Source of the DNA: Falsirhodobacter sp051195255
Lineage (GTDB): Bacteria; Pseudomonadota; Alphaproteobacteria; Rhodobacterales; Rhodobacteraceae
Assembly: GCF_051195255.1 (NCBI RefSeq)
Contig: NZ_JBNJLK010000003.1
Coordinates: 248,001 to 312,000, forward strand
Length of the DNA stretch: 64,000 nt
Direction of reading: 5' to 3'
The position numbers and the translations under genes are program-made. The notes beneath the pieces are model-generated. The model saw only the letters and a list, made by a program, of their open reading frames with translations. It did not search any database and was not told the origin of the DNA. Below, one piece after another: positions 51,653 to 61,124 of the stretch (position 1 is its first letter; every line of letters begins with the position of its first letter).

Positions 51653-52942
51653 TCAGACCAGCGCGCCGTCGGCCGAGATGCGGGTCTTGCCGCCCAGATA
51701 GGGCCACAGCGCCTGCGGCAGGTCGACGGAGCCGTCCTCCTGCTGCCCATTCTCCAGCACCGCGATCATGCAGCGCCCGACGGCCAGGCCCGATCCGTTC
51801 AGCGTGTGGACGAATTCCGGCTTGCCGCCTTCGGGGCGGAAGCGGGCGTTCATCCGGCGCGCCTGGAAATCGCCACAGACCGACACCGACGACACTTCGC
51901 GATAGGTGTCCTGACCCGGCAGCCACACCTCCAGATCGTGGGTCTTGGTCGCGCCAAAGCCGATGTCGCCGGTGCACAGCACGACGACGCGGTAAGGCAG
52001 GTTCAGCTTTTGCAGGATCGCCTCGGCGCATTGGGTCATGCGCTCATGCTCGGCCGCCGACTGGTCGGGGGTGGTGATGGACACCATCTCCACCTTCTCG
52101 AACTGGTGCTGGCGCAGCATGCCGGCGGTGTCCTTGCCCGCGCTGCCGGCCTCGGACCGGAAGCACTGGGAATGGGCGGTCATGCGGATGGGAAGCGTTT
52201 CCCAGTCCAGGATCTCGCCCGCCACGGTGTTCGTCAGCGTCACTTCCGAGGTGGGGATCAGCCACCAGCCGTTCGTGGTCTGATAGCTGTCCTCGGTAAA
52301 CTTCGGCAACTGGCCGGTGCCCAGCATCGCGTCGTCCCGCACCAGCACCGGCGTCCAGGTTTCCGACAACCCGTGCTCGTCCACATGCGTGTCCAGCATG
52401 AACTGCGCCAACGCGCGGTGCAGGCGCACCATCGCGCCCTTCAGCACCACGAAACGGCTGCCCGACAGCTTGGCCGCCGTGGGGAAATCAAGGCCGGGTT
52501 TCGCGCCCGCGATCTCGTAATGCTCCTTCGGGGGGAAGGCGAAATTGCGGGGGCTGCCCCAGCGGCGCAGTTCCACGTTGTCGCCCTCGTCCGCGCCGTC
52601 GGGCACGTCGTCGCGGGGCAGGTTGGGGATGGTCAGCAGCAGATCGCGCAGGCGCGCGTCCTCGGCAGCCGCTTCCTCGTTCAGGCGGGCGATGTCGGCC
52701 TTCTTCTGGGCAACAAGGCCGCGCAGACGCTCGAACTCCGCCTCGTTGCCGGCGGCCTTGGCGGCGCCCACGTCCTTGCTGGCGCGGTTCTGTTCGGCCT
52801 GCGCGGTTTCGGCCGCCAGGATGCGGCTGCGGCGCGCCTCGTCGATGGCCAAGATGCGCGACGACATCGGCTCGGCCCCGCGACGCGACAGCGCCGCGTC
52901 GAAGGCGGCGGGGTTTTCGCGGATGGCGCGGATGTCGTGCAT
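51653..52942 (-). CDS. serS: Seryl-tRNA synthetase
   Basis: A 429-residue class II synthetase charging tRNA-Ser, including the tRNA-Ser(GGA) encoded at 7526-7615. The N-terminal antiparallel coiled coil (about 1-105), which reaches the long variable arm, is followed by the catalytic core. Motif 2 with its loop is in TAHSQCFRSEAGSAGKDTAG, and motif 3 in the C-terminal segment LNGSGLAVGRCMIAVLENGQ. AGGAGC lies upstream of the ATG. It is convergent with the SLT gene. Confidence 0.96.
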   Translation of the reverse strand: MHDIRAIRENPAAFDAALSRRGAEPMSSRILAIDEARRSRILAAETAQAEQNRASKDVGAAKAAGNEAEFERLRGLVAQKKADIARLNEEAAAEDARLRDLLLTIPNLPRDDVPDGADEGDNVELRRWGSPRNFAFPPKEHYEIAGAKPGLDFPTAAKLSGSRFVVLKGAMVRLHRALAQFMLDTHVDEHGLSETWTPVLVRDDAMLGTGQLPKFTEDSYQTTNGWWLIPTSEVTLTNTVAGEILDWETLPIRMTAHSQCFRSEAGSAGKDTAGMLRQHQFEKVEMVSITTPDQSAAEHERMTQCAEAILQKLNLPYRVVVLCTGDIGFGATKTHDLEVWLPGQDTYREVSSVSVCGDFQARRMNARFRPEGGKPEFVHTLNGSGLAVGRCMIAVLENGQQEDGSVDLPQALWPYLGGKTRISADGALV

Positions 52943-53150
52943 GTCCCTGGCTCCTGCATGATGGGGTCCGGGTCTTCCTATGCCCGATCACGCGAAACGG
53001 GGGAACCGGAAAATCGCATGACAATCGCGTCAGGCATGGGGGCTTGCGCCCTTTTGCCCCAAGGGCGCGCGCTTGCCATCGCAGGGGGGGGCCATTAGGG
53101 TGCGCCACCGACAATCCGGGGCCGCGCCCCGCGCCAGACGAGGATAACGC

Positions 53151-53477
53151 ATGTTCGCAACCCCCGCCTTCGCCCAGACGGCCGCCTCGGGCGGCGCCGC
53201 CGGCGCGCTGACCAGCTTCGTTCCGCTGATCCTGATCTTCGTGATCATGTACTTCCTGCTGATCCGCCCGCAGCAGAAGAAGGTCAAGGAACACCGCAAC
53301 ATGGTGGACCAGCTGCGCCGCGGCGACCAGGTCGTCACGCAGGGCGGCATCATCGGCAAGGTCGTCCATGTCGCCGAAGGCAACGAGGTTCAGGTGGAGA
53401 TCGCCGAGGGCGTGAAGGTGAAGGTCCTGCGCCACACCATTGCGCAGGTCATCTCCAAGACCGAACCCGTCGCCTGA
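53151..53477 (+). CDS. yajC: Sec translocon accessory protein YajC
   Basis: A 108-residue inner-membrane protein with one helix (about 22-42, FVPLILIFVIMYFLLIRPQQ) and a small cytoplasmic domain starting KKVKEHRNMVDQLRRGDQVV and TQGGIIGKVV. It joins SecD and SecF in the complex assisting protein export. GAGGA precedes the ATG. It heads the yajC-secD-secF operon, with a 25-base gap to secD. Confidence 0.96.
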   Translation: MFATPAFAQTAASGGAAGALTSFVPLILIFVIMYFLLIRPQQKKVKEHRNMVDQLRRGDQVVTQGGIIGKVVHVAEGNEVQVEIAEGVKVKVLRHTIAQVISKTEPVA

Positions 53478-53502
53478 CCCATTCCTGACCCGGACCTGAA
53501 GA

Positions 53503-55170
53503 ATGCTGCAGATACCCACATGGAAACGGATCGTGATCTGGTCGCTTTGCGCCCTCGCGATCCTGTTCGCCATTCCCAACGCCTTCTATGGCCGGGTCGA
53601 GAACCACAATGACGCGCAAGAGGCGGTGGCCGCGCAAGGCACCGCCCCCACGCCCGAACAGCAGGCGGCCATCGACGGCTGGCCCAACTGGATGCCGTCC
53701 TCGCTGATGAACCTCGGGCTTGACCTGCGGGGCGGCGCCCATCTGCTGGCCGAGGTGCGGCTGTCGGACGTCTATGCCGACCGCGTGGACGCCCTTTGGC
53801 CGGAAATGCGTGACGCCCTGCGCGACGCGCGCGCCGAGGTGGGCGGCATCCGCCGCGTGGCGTCCGATCCCGGCACGCTGCGCATCCAGATCTCCAACCC
53901 CGACGGGATGGCGCAGGCGGTGCAGATCGCCCAAGGGCTGGCCCAGCCGATCCAGACGCTGACCGGCACCGGGCAAAGCGATCTGGACGTGCAGGGGCAG
54001 GGCGACACGCTGACCATCCAGCTGTCGGAAGCCGAACGCACCGCCACCGACCAGCGCACCATGCAGCAGAGCCTGGAGATCATCCGCCGCCGCGTGGACG
54101 AGGTCGGGACCCGCGAGCCCACCATCCAGCGCCAGGGCGACGACCGCATCCTGATCGAGGTGCCGGGCATCGGGTCCGCGGACGAATTGAAATCCCTGAT
54201 CGGGACGACGGCGCAGCTGACCTTCAATTCGGTCGTCAACCGCACCACCGACCCCAACGCGCCGGTGGAGGCGGGGCAGGAGCTGCTGGCGTCCGAGAAC
54301 GAGCCGGGCGTCTTCTACATCGTGCAGGCCACGCCCGTCGTGTCCGGTGAACAGCTGGTCGACGCGCAGCCCGCCTTCGACCAGAACAACGCGCCGGCCG
54401 TCAACTTCCGCTTCAACGGCGCGGGCGGGCGCATCTTCGGCGACTATACCGCGCAGAACATCGGCCGTCCCTTCGCCATCGTGCTGGACGACAAGGTGAT
54501 CTCGGCCCCCGTCATCAACTCGGCCATTCCGGGCGGGTCGGGGATCATCACCGGCAGCTTCACGGTGGAGGATTCGACCGAGCTGGCCGTCCTGCTGCGC
54601 GCGGGCGCGCTGCCCGCCGGAATGGACTTCCTTGAAGAACGGACCATCGGGCCGGAACTGGGGCAGGACAGCATCGACGCGGGGCGCATGGCCTCCATCA
54701 TCGGGATGGTCGCGGTGGTCGTGTTCATGGTCGCCTGCTACGGCTGGTTCGGCATGATCGCCAACATCGCGCTGACCATCAACGTGATCGCCATCTTCGC
54801 CGTCCTGTCGCTGCTGGGCGCCACGCTGACGCTTCCGGGCATCGCGGGCATCGTGCTGACGATGGGCACCGCGGTGGACGCCAACGTGCTGATCTTCGAG
54901 CGTGTGCGCGAGGAATTGCGCGCCGGCCGCAACCCGGTCCGCGCACTGGACGAAGGCTTCCACAAGGCGCTGTCGGCGATCATCGACGCCAACATCACGA
55001 CCCTGCTGACCGCCGTCATCATGTTCGCCGTCGGCTCCGGCCCCGTGCGCGGCTTTGCCGTGACGCTGGGGATCGGGATCATCACCTCGATGTTCACCTC
55101 CGTCTATGTCGCCCGTTCGCTGATCGCCGCCTGGTACGCGTGGCGCCGGCCCAAGACCATCACCGTGTAA
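53503..55170 (+). CDS. secD: Protein translocase subunit SecD
   Basis: A 555-residue inner-membrane subunit using the proton gradient to help complete protein export. One N-terminal helix precedes the SecD signature LGLDLRGGAHLLAEV (about 70) and the large periplasmic domain (about 75-365). A five-helix RND-like domain follows (about 375-545), with LPGIAGIVLTMGTAVDANVLIFERVREEL carrying the conserved aspartate. Ribosome-site similarity is weak before the ATG at 53503. It is followed by secF after 12 bases. Confidence 0.97.
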   Translation: MLQIPTWKRIVIWSLCALAILFAIPNAFYGRVENHNDAQEAVAAQGTAPTPEQQAAIDGWPNWMPSSLMNLGLDLRGGAHLLAEVRLSDVYADRVDALWPEMRDALRDARAEVGGIRRVASDPGTLRIQISNPDGMAQAVQIAQGLAQPIQTLTGTGQSDLDVQGQGDTLTIQLSEAERTATDQRTMQQSLEIIRRRVDEVGTREPTIQRQGDDRILIEVPGIGSADELKSLIGTTAQLTFNSVVNRTTDPNAPVEAGQELLASENEPGVFYIVQATPVVSGEQLVDAQPAFDQNNAPAVNFRFNGAGGRIFGDYTAQNIGRPFAIVLDDKVISAPVINSAIPGGSGIITGSFTVEDSTELAVLLRAGALPAGMDFLEERTIGPELGQDSIDAGRMASIIGMVAVVVFMVACYGWFGMIANIALTINVIAIFAVLSLLGATLTLPGIAGIVLTMGTAVDANVLIFERVREELRAGRNPVRALDEGFHKALSAIIDANITTLLTAVIMFAVGSGPVRGFAVTLGIGIITSMFTSVYVARSLIAAWYAWRRPKTITV

Positions 55171-55182
55171 GGAGAAGCGGAC

Positions 55183-56154
55183 ATGGCCCTTCGTCTGAAG
55201 CTTGTTCCCGACAACACGAAGATCGACTTCTTCCGCTGGCAGTGGCTGACCTTCGGGTCGTCCATCGTCGTCATGCTCGCCTCGTTCGTCATCGTGGCGG
55301 TGATGGGGCTGAACTTCGGCATCGACTTCCGCGGCGGCACGACCATCCGCACGGAATCGTCGCAGCCGGTCGATGTCGGCGCGTATCGCGAGGCGTTGCA
55401 GCCCCTGGGCATCGGTGACGTCATCATCACCGAGGTGTTTGACCCCACCTTCCGCGCCGACCAGCACGTCGCCTCCATCCGGATCGAGGCGCAGGAAGGC
55501 AGCAGCGCCGCCAGCACGGAGTCGGTGGAAAAGGTCAGCACCGCCCTGCGCGGGATCGATCCGTCGATCACCTTCCCTTCGGTCGAATCGGTGGGCCCGA
55601 AGGTGTCGGGCGAGCTGGTGCAGTCGGCGGTCCTCGCCCTCGGCCTCGCGGCGCTGGGGATCGGGATCTACATCTGGTTCCGGTTCGAATGGCAGTTCGC
55701 GCTGGGCACGATCCTTGCGTCCGTCCACGATGTGCTGGTGACGGTGGGCATCCTGTCGCTGTTCCAGATGCGGTTCGACCTGACGACGGTGGCCGCGCTT
55801 CTGACCATCCTCGGCTTCTCGGTCAACGACACGGTGGTGGTGTTCGACCGGCTGCGGGAAAACCTGCAGAAGTACAAGACCATGCCCCTGCGCGACGTGA
55901 TGAACCTGTCGGTGAACGAAACGCTGAGCCGGACCGTGATGACCGTGGCCACCACGCTGATCGCGCTGTTCGCGCTGCTGATCTTTGGCGGCGACGTGCT
56001 GCGCGGCTTCGTGTCGGCCATCATTTTCGGCGTGCTGCTTGGGACGTATTCGTCGATCTACATGGCCAAGAACCTCGTCCTCTGGATCGGCGTCAATCGG
56101 GAGCCGAAGCCGAAATCCAAGGCCGGCACCAAGTTCGCGGACATCGACGCCTGA
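55183..56154 (+). CDS. secF: Protein translocase subunit SecF
   Basis: A 323-residue inner-membrane partner of SecD. The N-terminal helix is followed by LNFGIDFRGGTTIRTES, the SecF form of the RGG motif. A periplasmic domain (about 60-140) and five further helices follow, including the pore-lining GFSVNDTVVVFDRLREN. AAGGAG precedes the ATG. Its TGA stop overlaps the next ATG (TGATG), so the Mth938-like gene is translationally coupled. Confidence 0.97.
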   Translation: MALRLKLVPDNTKIDFFRWQWLTFGSSIVVMLASFVIVAVMGLNFGIDFRGGTTIRTESSQPVDVGAYREALQPLGIGDVIITEVFDPTFRADQHVASIRIEAQEGSSAASTESVEKVSTALRGIDPSITFPSVESVGPKVSGELVQSAVLALGLAALGIGIYIWFRFEWQFALGTILASVHDVLVTVGILSLFQMRFDLTTVAALLTILGFSVNDTVVVFDRLRENLQKYKTMPLRDVMNLSVNETLSRTVMTVATTLIALFALLIFGGDVLRGFVSAIIFGVLLGTYSSIYMAKNLVLWIGVNREPKPKSKAGTKFADIDA

Positions 56155-56510
56155 TGCCGATGATGGAAGAAATCTCCTACGCCGAGGCGCAGCCGATCGA
56201 GGGGTATGGTCCGGGCTTCTTCCGCATCGCGGGGCAGGCGCTGGAAGGACCGCTTCTGGTGTCGCCGTGGAGCACGATCGCCTGGGGCGGCTATGACGAC
56301 GTGGCGCCGCTTCTGGCGCTGGCCGAACGGATCGACGTGTTGTTCCTCGGCACGGGGACCGACATCGCCCACGCCCCCCGCGCGCTGCGCCAGGCGCTGG
56401 AACAGGCCGGCGTGGGGGTGGAGGTCATGTCCTCCCCCGCCGCGTGCCGGACCTACAACCTGCTGCTGGCCGAAGGTCGCCTGATCGCCGTGGCGCTGAT
56501 CCCCGTCTAG
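56154..56510 (+). CDS. Mth938-like (DUF498/NDUFAF3-type) domain protein
   Basis: A 118-residue cytoplasmic protein with the Mth938 fold: YGPGFFRIAGQALEGPLLVS at the start, then VLFLGTGTDIAHAPRALRQAL and VEVMSSPAACRTYNLLLAEGR. Eukaryotic relatives (NDUFAF3) help assemble respiratory complex I; the bacterial role is not established. It lies in the sec operon, overlapping secF by one base, a common arrangement in alphaproteobacteria; the YajC/SecD/SecF link may reflect membrane-complex assembly. Confidence 0.88.
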   Translation: MPMMEEISYAEAQPIEGYGPGFFRIAGQALEGPLLVSPWSTIAWGGYDDVAPLLALAERIDVLFLGTGTDIAHAPRALRQALEQAGVGVEVMSSPAACRTYNLLLAEGRLIAVALIPV

Positions 56511-56552
56511 CGGGTCTTGACCGGGCGGGCGTCCTGCGCCATTCCGACCGGC

Positions 56553-57608
56553 ATGGTTCCAATGGACAAACTCGCCCAGATCACGCGCCGCTTCGAGTTT
56601 CTCGAGGCGAAGCTGTCCGCGGGCGCCGCACCGGCCGAGATTGCCGCCCTCAGCCGTGAATACGGCGATCTGAAGCCCGTCGTGACGGAGATCGCCGCCT
56701 ATCGCCGCGCCCTCGACGATCTGGCCGAGGCGGAGGCGATGCTGGCCGACCCCGAGATGCGCGCGCTGGCCGAGGATGAGCTCCCCGCCCTGAAGGCCCG
56801 CATCCCGCAGATGGAGCAGGCGCTGCGCATCGCGCTGCTGCCCAAGGACGCTGCCGATGCCCGCCCCGCGATCCTGGAAATCCGCCCCGGCACCGGCGGG
56901 GATGAAGCCGCGCTGTTCGCGGCCGACCTGCTGCGCATGTACCAGCGCTATGCGGAGTCACAGGGCTGGACCTTCCAGATTATCGATCTTGTCGAAAGCG
57001 ATCTGGGCGGCATCCGCGAATTGACGGCGCTGGTGCAGGGAGAAGGCGTCTTTGCGCGCCTGAAATACGAATCCGGCGTCCACCGCGTGCAGCGGGTGCC
57101 CGAGACCGAGGCGGGCGGGCGCATCCACACCTCCGCCGCGACGGTGGCGGTGTTGCCCGAGGCCGAGGAGGTGGAGATCGACATTCCCGCCGCCGACATC
57201 CGCATCGACACGATGCGCGCCAGCGGGGCGGGCGGGCAGCACGTGAACACCACGGATTCGGCCGTGCGCATCACGCACATCCCCACGGGCATCGTCGTGA
57301 CCAGTTCGGAAAAGTCGCAGCACCAGAACCGCGCCATCGCCATGCAGGTCCTGCGCGCCCGCCTGTACGAGGCGGAGCGCGAACGTACCGACGCCGCCCG
57401 TGCCGCCGATCGCAAGGCACAGGTCGGCACCGGCGACCGGAGCGAGCGCATCCGCACCTACAACTTCCCGCAGGGGCGGCTGACGGATCACCGCATCAAC
57501 CTGACGCTGTATTCCCTCTCGCAGATCATGGCGGGCGACCTGACGGGGATCATCGACGCCCTGATCGCGCACGATCAGGCCGCCAAGCTGGCCGAGATGG
57601 AGGCATGA
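56553..57608 (+). CDS. prfA: Peptide chain release factor 1
   Basis: A 351-residue factor terminating translation at UAA and UAG. The stop-recognition PxT tripeptide is in VQRVPETEAGGRIHTSA, and the catalytic GGQ in MRASGAGGQHVNTTDSAV; PrmC, encoded next, methylates that glutamine. The N-terminal helical domain begins DKLAQITRRFEFLEAKL. I use the ATG at 56553; an ATG at 56562 is equally possible and neither has a strong ribosome site. It overlaps prmC by 4 bases (ATGA). Confidence 0.97.
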   Translation: MVPMDKLAQITRRFEFLEAKLSAGAAPAEIAALSREYGDLKPVVTEIAAYRRALDDLAEAEAMLADPEMRALAEDELPALKARIPQMEQALRIALLPKDAADARPAILEIRPGTGGDEAALFAADLLRMYQRYAESQGWTFQIIDLVESDLGGIRELTALVQGEGVFARLKYESGVHRVQRVPETEAGGRIHTSAATVAVLPEAEEVEIDIPAADIRIDTMRASGAGGQHVNTTDSAVRITHIPTGIVVTSSEKSQHQNRAIAMQVLRARLYEAERERTDAARAADRKAQVGTGDRSERIRTYNFPQGRLTDHRINLTLYSLSQIMAGDLTGIIDALIAHDQAAKLAEMEA

Positions 57609-58435
57609 TCGTCGCCGACGCGCTGCGCGCCGGTGCGGCACGGCTGGCGGCGGCCGGGGTGCCCGACGCTGCCCGCGACGCGCGCTGGCTTCTGGCGCAC
57701 ACCATGGGCTTTGCCCCCGACCGTCTGGTGCTGCACATGCAGGACGAGGTGGGCGCCCACGCCGCCGCCCGTTTCGACACCGCGCTGACCGCCCGCGAGG
57801 CGCGCCAGCCCGTCGCCCAGATCGTGGGTGAACGCCTGTTCTGGGGCCGCCGCTTCCGCGTGACGCGCGAGGTGCTGGACCCGCGGCCCGAAACCGAGAG
57901 CCTGATCGCACTGGCGCTGGCGGAACCCTTCACAAGCGTGCTGGATCTCGGCACCGGCTCGGGTGCCATTGCCCTGACGCTGATGGCCGAAACGGGGGCC
58001 ACCACCACGGCCACGGACCTGTCGCCCGGCGCGCTGGCCGTGGCGGGGGAGAATGGGGCGCGTCTGGGCCTGCGCCCGACCTTTGTTCTTTCGGACTGGT
58101 TCGCGCGGGTGGAGGGGCGGTTCGACCTCATCACCTCCAACCCACCCTATATCGCGGAAGCGGAAATGGCTGCCCTGTCGCCCGAGGTGCGGGACTGGGA
58201 GCCGCGCATGGCCCTGACGCCCGGCGGCGACGGGCTGGACGCCTACCGCGCCATCGCGGCCGGGGCAGGCGCGCATCTGAACCCCAACGGCCGCGTGCTG
58301 GTGGAGATCGGCGCCGGTCAGGGGCCGGACGTGGCGGCGCTGTTTCGCAATGCGGGTCTTGAAGATGTTCGCGTTCATCCCGACATGGATGGAAGGGACC
58401 GGGTTGTTTCCGGTCGCACGCCCCGGGCCGGTTGA
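57605..58435 (+). CDS. prmC: Release factor glutamine methyltransferase
   Basis: A 276-residue SAM-dependent methyltransferase modifying the GGQ glutamine of release factors. A helical N-terminal domain (about 1-75) precedes the catalytic domain, which includes the SAM motif VLDLGTGSGAIALTLM and the target-glutamine pocket NPPY (N179, in DLITSNPPYIAEAEM). Coupled to prfA by a 4-base overlap, as in many bacteria. Confidence 0.96.
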   Translation: MIVADALRAGAARLAAAGVPDAARDARWLLAHTMGFAPDRLVLHMQDEVGAHAAARFDTALTAREARQPVAQIVGERLFWGRRFRVTREVLDPRPETESLIALALAEPFTSVLDLGTGSGAIALTLMAETGATTTATDLSPGALAVAGENGARLGLRPTFVLSDWFARVEGRFDLITSNPPYIAEAEMAALSPEVRDWEPRMALTPGGDGLDAYRAIAAGAGAHLNPNGRVLVEIGAGQGPDVAALFRNAGLEDVRVHPDMDGRDRVVSGRTPRAG

Positions 58436-58631
58436 AAAACACCGAAAATACGGGGCAAACAGCAATCAGGGTCTTGTCAGCACGCGTGCGGGGTGCTTAT
58501 TGGACACACGCGGAGGGTGGACTGGTCAACAGCGCCCGCGCGGTCACGCCGATGCAGCGCCGAACAACTCGCCCGGGTCGGGCCAGAGTGGGCCGCATAC
58601 GCAAGGCCAGATATTCGGATACAAGGACAGT
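58436..58631. other. Promoter/leader region of the DUF4167 gene
   Basis: A 196-base gap without a recognisable gene. A possible promoter has TTGTCA at about 58475 and a CTTATT element about 17-20 bases downstream; this is not firm. I recognise no RNA gene or binding site. Confidence 0.4.
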
Positions 58632-59309
58632 ATGCGTTCCTCCAAATCTCGCTCGCGTTCGAAATCGAACCGTCCGCGCCCATTGGGCAACATCATCAAC
58701 CGCGTCTTCGACAGCTCCGGCCCCGAGGGTAAGGTGCGTGGCACGCCGCAGCAGATCATCGAGAAGTACCTCGTTCTGGCCCGCGATGCCCAGTTGTCGA
58801 ACGACCGCGTGGCGGCCGAAGCGTTCCTTCAGCACGCCGAGCACTACACCCGCATGCTGAGCGAGGCGCAGCGCGAAATGGCGGCCGAACAGGAAGCCCG
58901 CCAGCAGCACCACAACCAGAACCAGCAGCATCACAACCAGCGCCGCGACGACAACCGCGACCAGCCGCCGCGTCGTGACCGCGAGGATGATCGGCGTGAT
59001 CGCGACGAGGACCGCCGGGATCACCGTGAAGAGGTCCGTTCGGAGGACCGCCGCGAGGACGACCGGCGTGAGCAGGAGCCCGTCGAGGCCGTTGCGACGC
59101 CGGTCGAGGCCGCGCCCGAGGCGCAGCCGAGCCTGGATCTGCCGGTCGAAGCGCTGGAGCCGCCGGCCGCCGAAAAGCCGCGCCGTCCGCGTGCGCCCCG
59201 TCCGCCCAAGGCCGAAGGGGAGGCTCCGCGCCGCCAAAACACCCGCCGTCCGCGCAAGAAGCCCGAGGATGCGGCGGACAACAACGGCCCGCGCGAAACC
59301 GTGGAATAA
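58632..59309 (+). CDS. DUF4167 family protein, low-complexity C-terminus
   Basis: A 225-residue alphaproteobacterial protein of unknown function. The N-terminal DUF4167 domain (about 1-80) starts with a basic, Ser/Arg-rich tail (MRSSKSRSRSKSNRPRPLGN) and continues with NRVFDSSGPEGKVRGTPQQI and LVLARDAQLSNDRVAAEAFLQHAEHYTRML. The rest is disordered: Gln/His-rich, then Asp/Arg/Glu repeats (RREDRRDRDED-like), then Pro/Arg/Lys-rich. This composition suggests RNA or ribosome association, which is inference. AAGGAC precedes the ATG. A strong terminator follows. Confidence 0.85.
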   Translation: MRSSKSRSRSKSNRPRPLGNIINRVFDSSGPEGKVRGTPQQIIEKYLVLARDAQLSNDRVAAEAFLQHAEHYTRMLSEAQREMAAEQEARQQHHNQNQQHHNQRRDDNRDQPPRRDREDDRRDRDEDRRDHREEVRSEDRREDDRREQEPVEAVATPVEAAPEAQPSLDLPVEALEPPAAEKPRRPRAPRPPKAEGEAPRRQNTRRPRKKPEDAADNNGPRETVE

Positions 59310-59310
59310 G

Positions 59311-59337
59311 AAAAGCCGCCTCTCGGGGCGGCTTTTT
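59311..59337. terminator. Bidirectional terminator between the DUF4167 gene and rsmA
   Basis: AAAAGCCGCC-TCTCGG-GGCGGCTTTTT: a perfect 7-base stem with A-run upstream and T-run downstream, able to end both convergent transcripts. It lies between the two stop codons, overlapping the rsmA stop by two bases. Confidence 0.93.
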
Positions 59338-60175
59338 ACTTGGCGACCTCGCGCGCCAGGGCGCAGAAGCCTTCCAGCGGAATATCCTCCGCCCGGTCGG
59401 TGGGGGCGATGCCTGCGGCGATCAGCCGATCCTCGATGTCCGGCGCCACGCCTTTCAGCGAGGATCGCAGCATCTTGCGCCGCTGGTTGAAGGCCGCCGC
59501 CGTTAGCCGCGCCAGCACCGCGCCATCGGCGGGATAGCGGGGTTCGTTCAGCTTCTTCAGATGCACGACGGCGGAATGTATCTTCGGCGCGGGCGTGAAC
59601 GCCTCGGGCGGCAGGGTCATCACGATCCGCGCCTCGGTCCGCCATTGGGCCAGCAGCGCCAGCCGGCCGTAGGCCTTGGACCCGGGCTTCGCCACGATCC
59701 GCTCCGCCACCTCTTTCTGGAACATCAGGGTCAGGCTGTCCCAGAAGGGCGGCCAGACGGCGGGCGTCAGCCAGCGCACCAGCAGTTCCGTTCCCACGTT
59801 GTAGGGCAGGTTCGCCACGATCCGGATGGGCCCGGTCAAGCGGTCGGTCGGGTCGATGGTCAGCGCGTCGGCGTTGATCACCTCCAGCCGGCCGGGATAA
59901 GCGTCGGAGATTTCGGCCAGCGCGGGCAGGCAGCGGGCGTCCTTTTCGATGGCCAGCACGCGCCGCGCCCCTTCGGCCAGAAGGCCGCGCGTCAACCCGC
60001 CCGGTCCGGGCCCCACCTCGATCACGTCGGAGCCGGACAGGTCGCCCGCCATCCGCGCGATCTTGGCCGTCAGGTTCAGGTCCAGCAGGAAATTCTGGCC
60101 AAGCTGCTTCTTCGCCACAAGGTCATGCGTCTTGATGACCTCGCGCAGCGGGGGCAAACCGTCAATCGTGGACAC
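59336..60175 (-). CDS. rsmA: 16S rRNA dimethyladenosine methyltransferase RsmA (KsgA)
   Basis: A 279-residue SAM-dependent enzyme dimethylating two adjacent adenines near the 3' end of 16S rRNA. The family start KKQLGQNFLLDLNLTAKIA, SAM motif IEVGPGPGGLTRGLL and the adenine-binding NLPYNVGTELLVRW are all present. It overlaps pdxA by 14 bases and is the last gene of the lptD-surA-pdxA-rsmA run, an order conserved in many proteobacteria. Confidence 0.97.
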   Translation of the reverse strand: MSTIDGLPPLREVIKTHDLVAKKQLGQNFLLDLNLTAKIARMAGDLSGSDVIEVGPGPGGLTRGLLAEGARRVLAIEKDARCLPALAEISDAYPGRLEVINADALTIDPTDRLTGPIRIVANLPYNVGTELLVRWLTPAVWPPFWDSLTLMFQKEVAERIVAKPGSKAYGRLALLAQWRTEARIVMTLPPEAFTPAPKIHSAVVHLKKLNEPRYPADGAVLARLTAAAFNQRRKMLRSSLKGVAPDIEDRLIAAGIAPTDRAEDIPLEGFCALAREVAK

Positions 60176-61124
60176 GGGCCGCCCCCATTTCCGCCGCCAT
60201 GCGCAGCGCCGCGATCAGGCTGGAGGGGTTGGCGATCCCTTGGCCAGCAATGTCGAACGCCGTCCCATGATCGGGCGAGGTTCGGATGAAAGGCAGCCCC
60301 AGCGTCACGTTCACCCCGTCGTCAAAGGCGATGGTCTTGATCGGGATCAGCGCCTGGTCGTGATACATGCAGACGGCGGCATCATACCGCGCCCGCGCGG
60401 CCGGATGGAACATCGTGTCGGCGGGCAGGGGGCCGGTCAAGGCCATGCCCTCGGCCCGAAGGGTGTCCAGTACGGCGGACAGGCGCAACTCCTCGCGCCC
60501 CATGGTGCCGCCTTCACCCGCATGGGGGTTCAGGCCGGACACGGCGATGCGGGGGGCGGCGATGCCGAAGTCGCGGATCAGCGCGGCGTGGGTGATGCGC
60601 AGCGTGTCGGCCAGAAGGTCGTCGGTCAGCGCCTGCGGCACCTCGGCCAGCGGGATGTGGATCGTCGTCGGCACCACCCGCAACTGGGGGGAGGCGAGCA
60701 TCATCACCACGCGGTCCACCCCCGCCAGCGCGGCAAGATATTCGGTGTGGCCGGGATAAGCAAAATCCGCGCCGTCCTTCAGCGCCTTCTTCGAAATGGG
60801 GGCAGTGCAGACGCCTGCCACCTGACCCGCCAGCGCCAGACGCACGGCCATGGCGATCACCTCGATCACGCCGGCGGCGTTGGCGGGATCGGGCTGCCCC
60901 GGCACCGCATCGGCGCCGAAGCGGTGGGGCAGGATGGGCAGGTGATCCGGCGCCACGTCCAGCGCCTCGGCCGGGGTGGCGATCTCGGTCATCTTCATGG
61001 CGAAATGACGCGGATCGCCGATCACGAAGAAGGGCAGGTCCGCGCCCAGCAGAACACGTGCCTTTGCGGCCAGCTCGGGGCCGATGCCCGACGGCTCTCC
61101 GCAGGTCAGGGCAACGGGCGTCAC
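60162..61124 (-). CDS. pdxA: 4-hydroxythreonine-4-phosphate dehydrogenase
   Basis: A 320-residue NAD-dependent enzyme of pyridoxal phosphate synthesis. It opens ALTCGEPSGIGPELAAKA, and the metal-binding histidines appear in FAYPGHTEYLA, SGLNPHAGEGG and CMYHDQALIPIK; TSPDHGTAFDIAGQG is a conserved C-terminal segment. Its start overlaps the surA-like stop by 4 bases and its end overlaps rsmA by 14 bases, so translation is coupled along the operon. Confidence 0.96.
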   Translation of the reverse strand: MTPVALTCGEPSGIGPELAAKARVLLGADLPFFVIGDPRHFAMKMTEIATPAEALDVAPDHLPILPHRFGADAVPGQPDPANAAGVIEVIAMAVRLALAGQVAGVCTAPISKKALKDGADFAYPGHTEYLAALAGVDRVVMMLASPQLRVVPTTIHIPLAEVPQALTDDLLADTLRITHAALIRDFGIAAPRIAVSGLNPHAGEGGTMGREELRLSAVLDTLRAEGMALTGPLPADTMFHPAARARYDAAVCMYHDQALIPIKTIAFDDGVNVTLGLPFIRTSPDHGTAFDIAGQGIANPSSLIAALRMAAEMGAARVHD

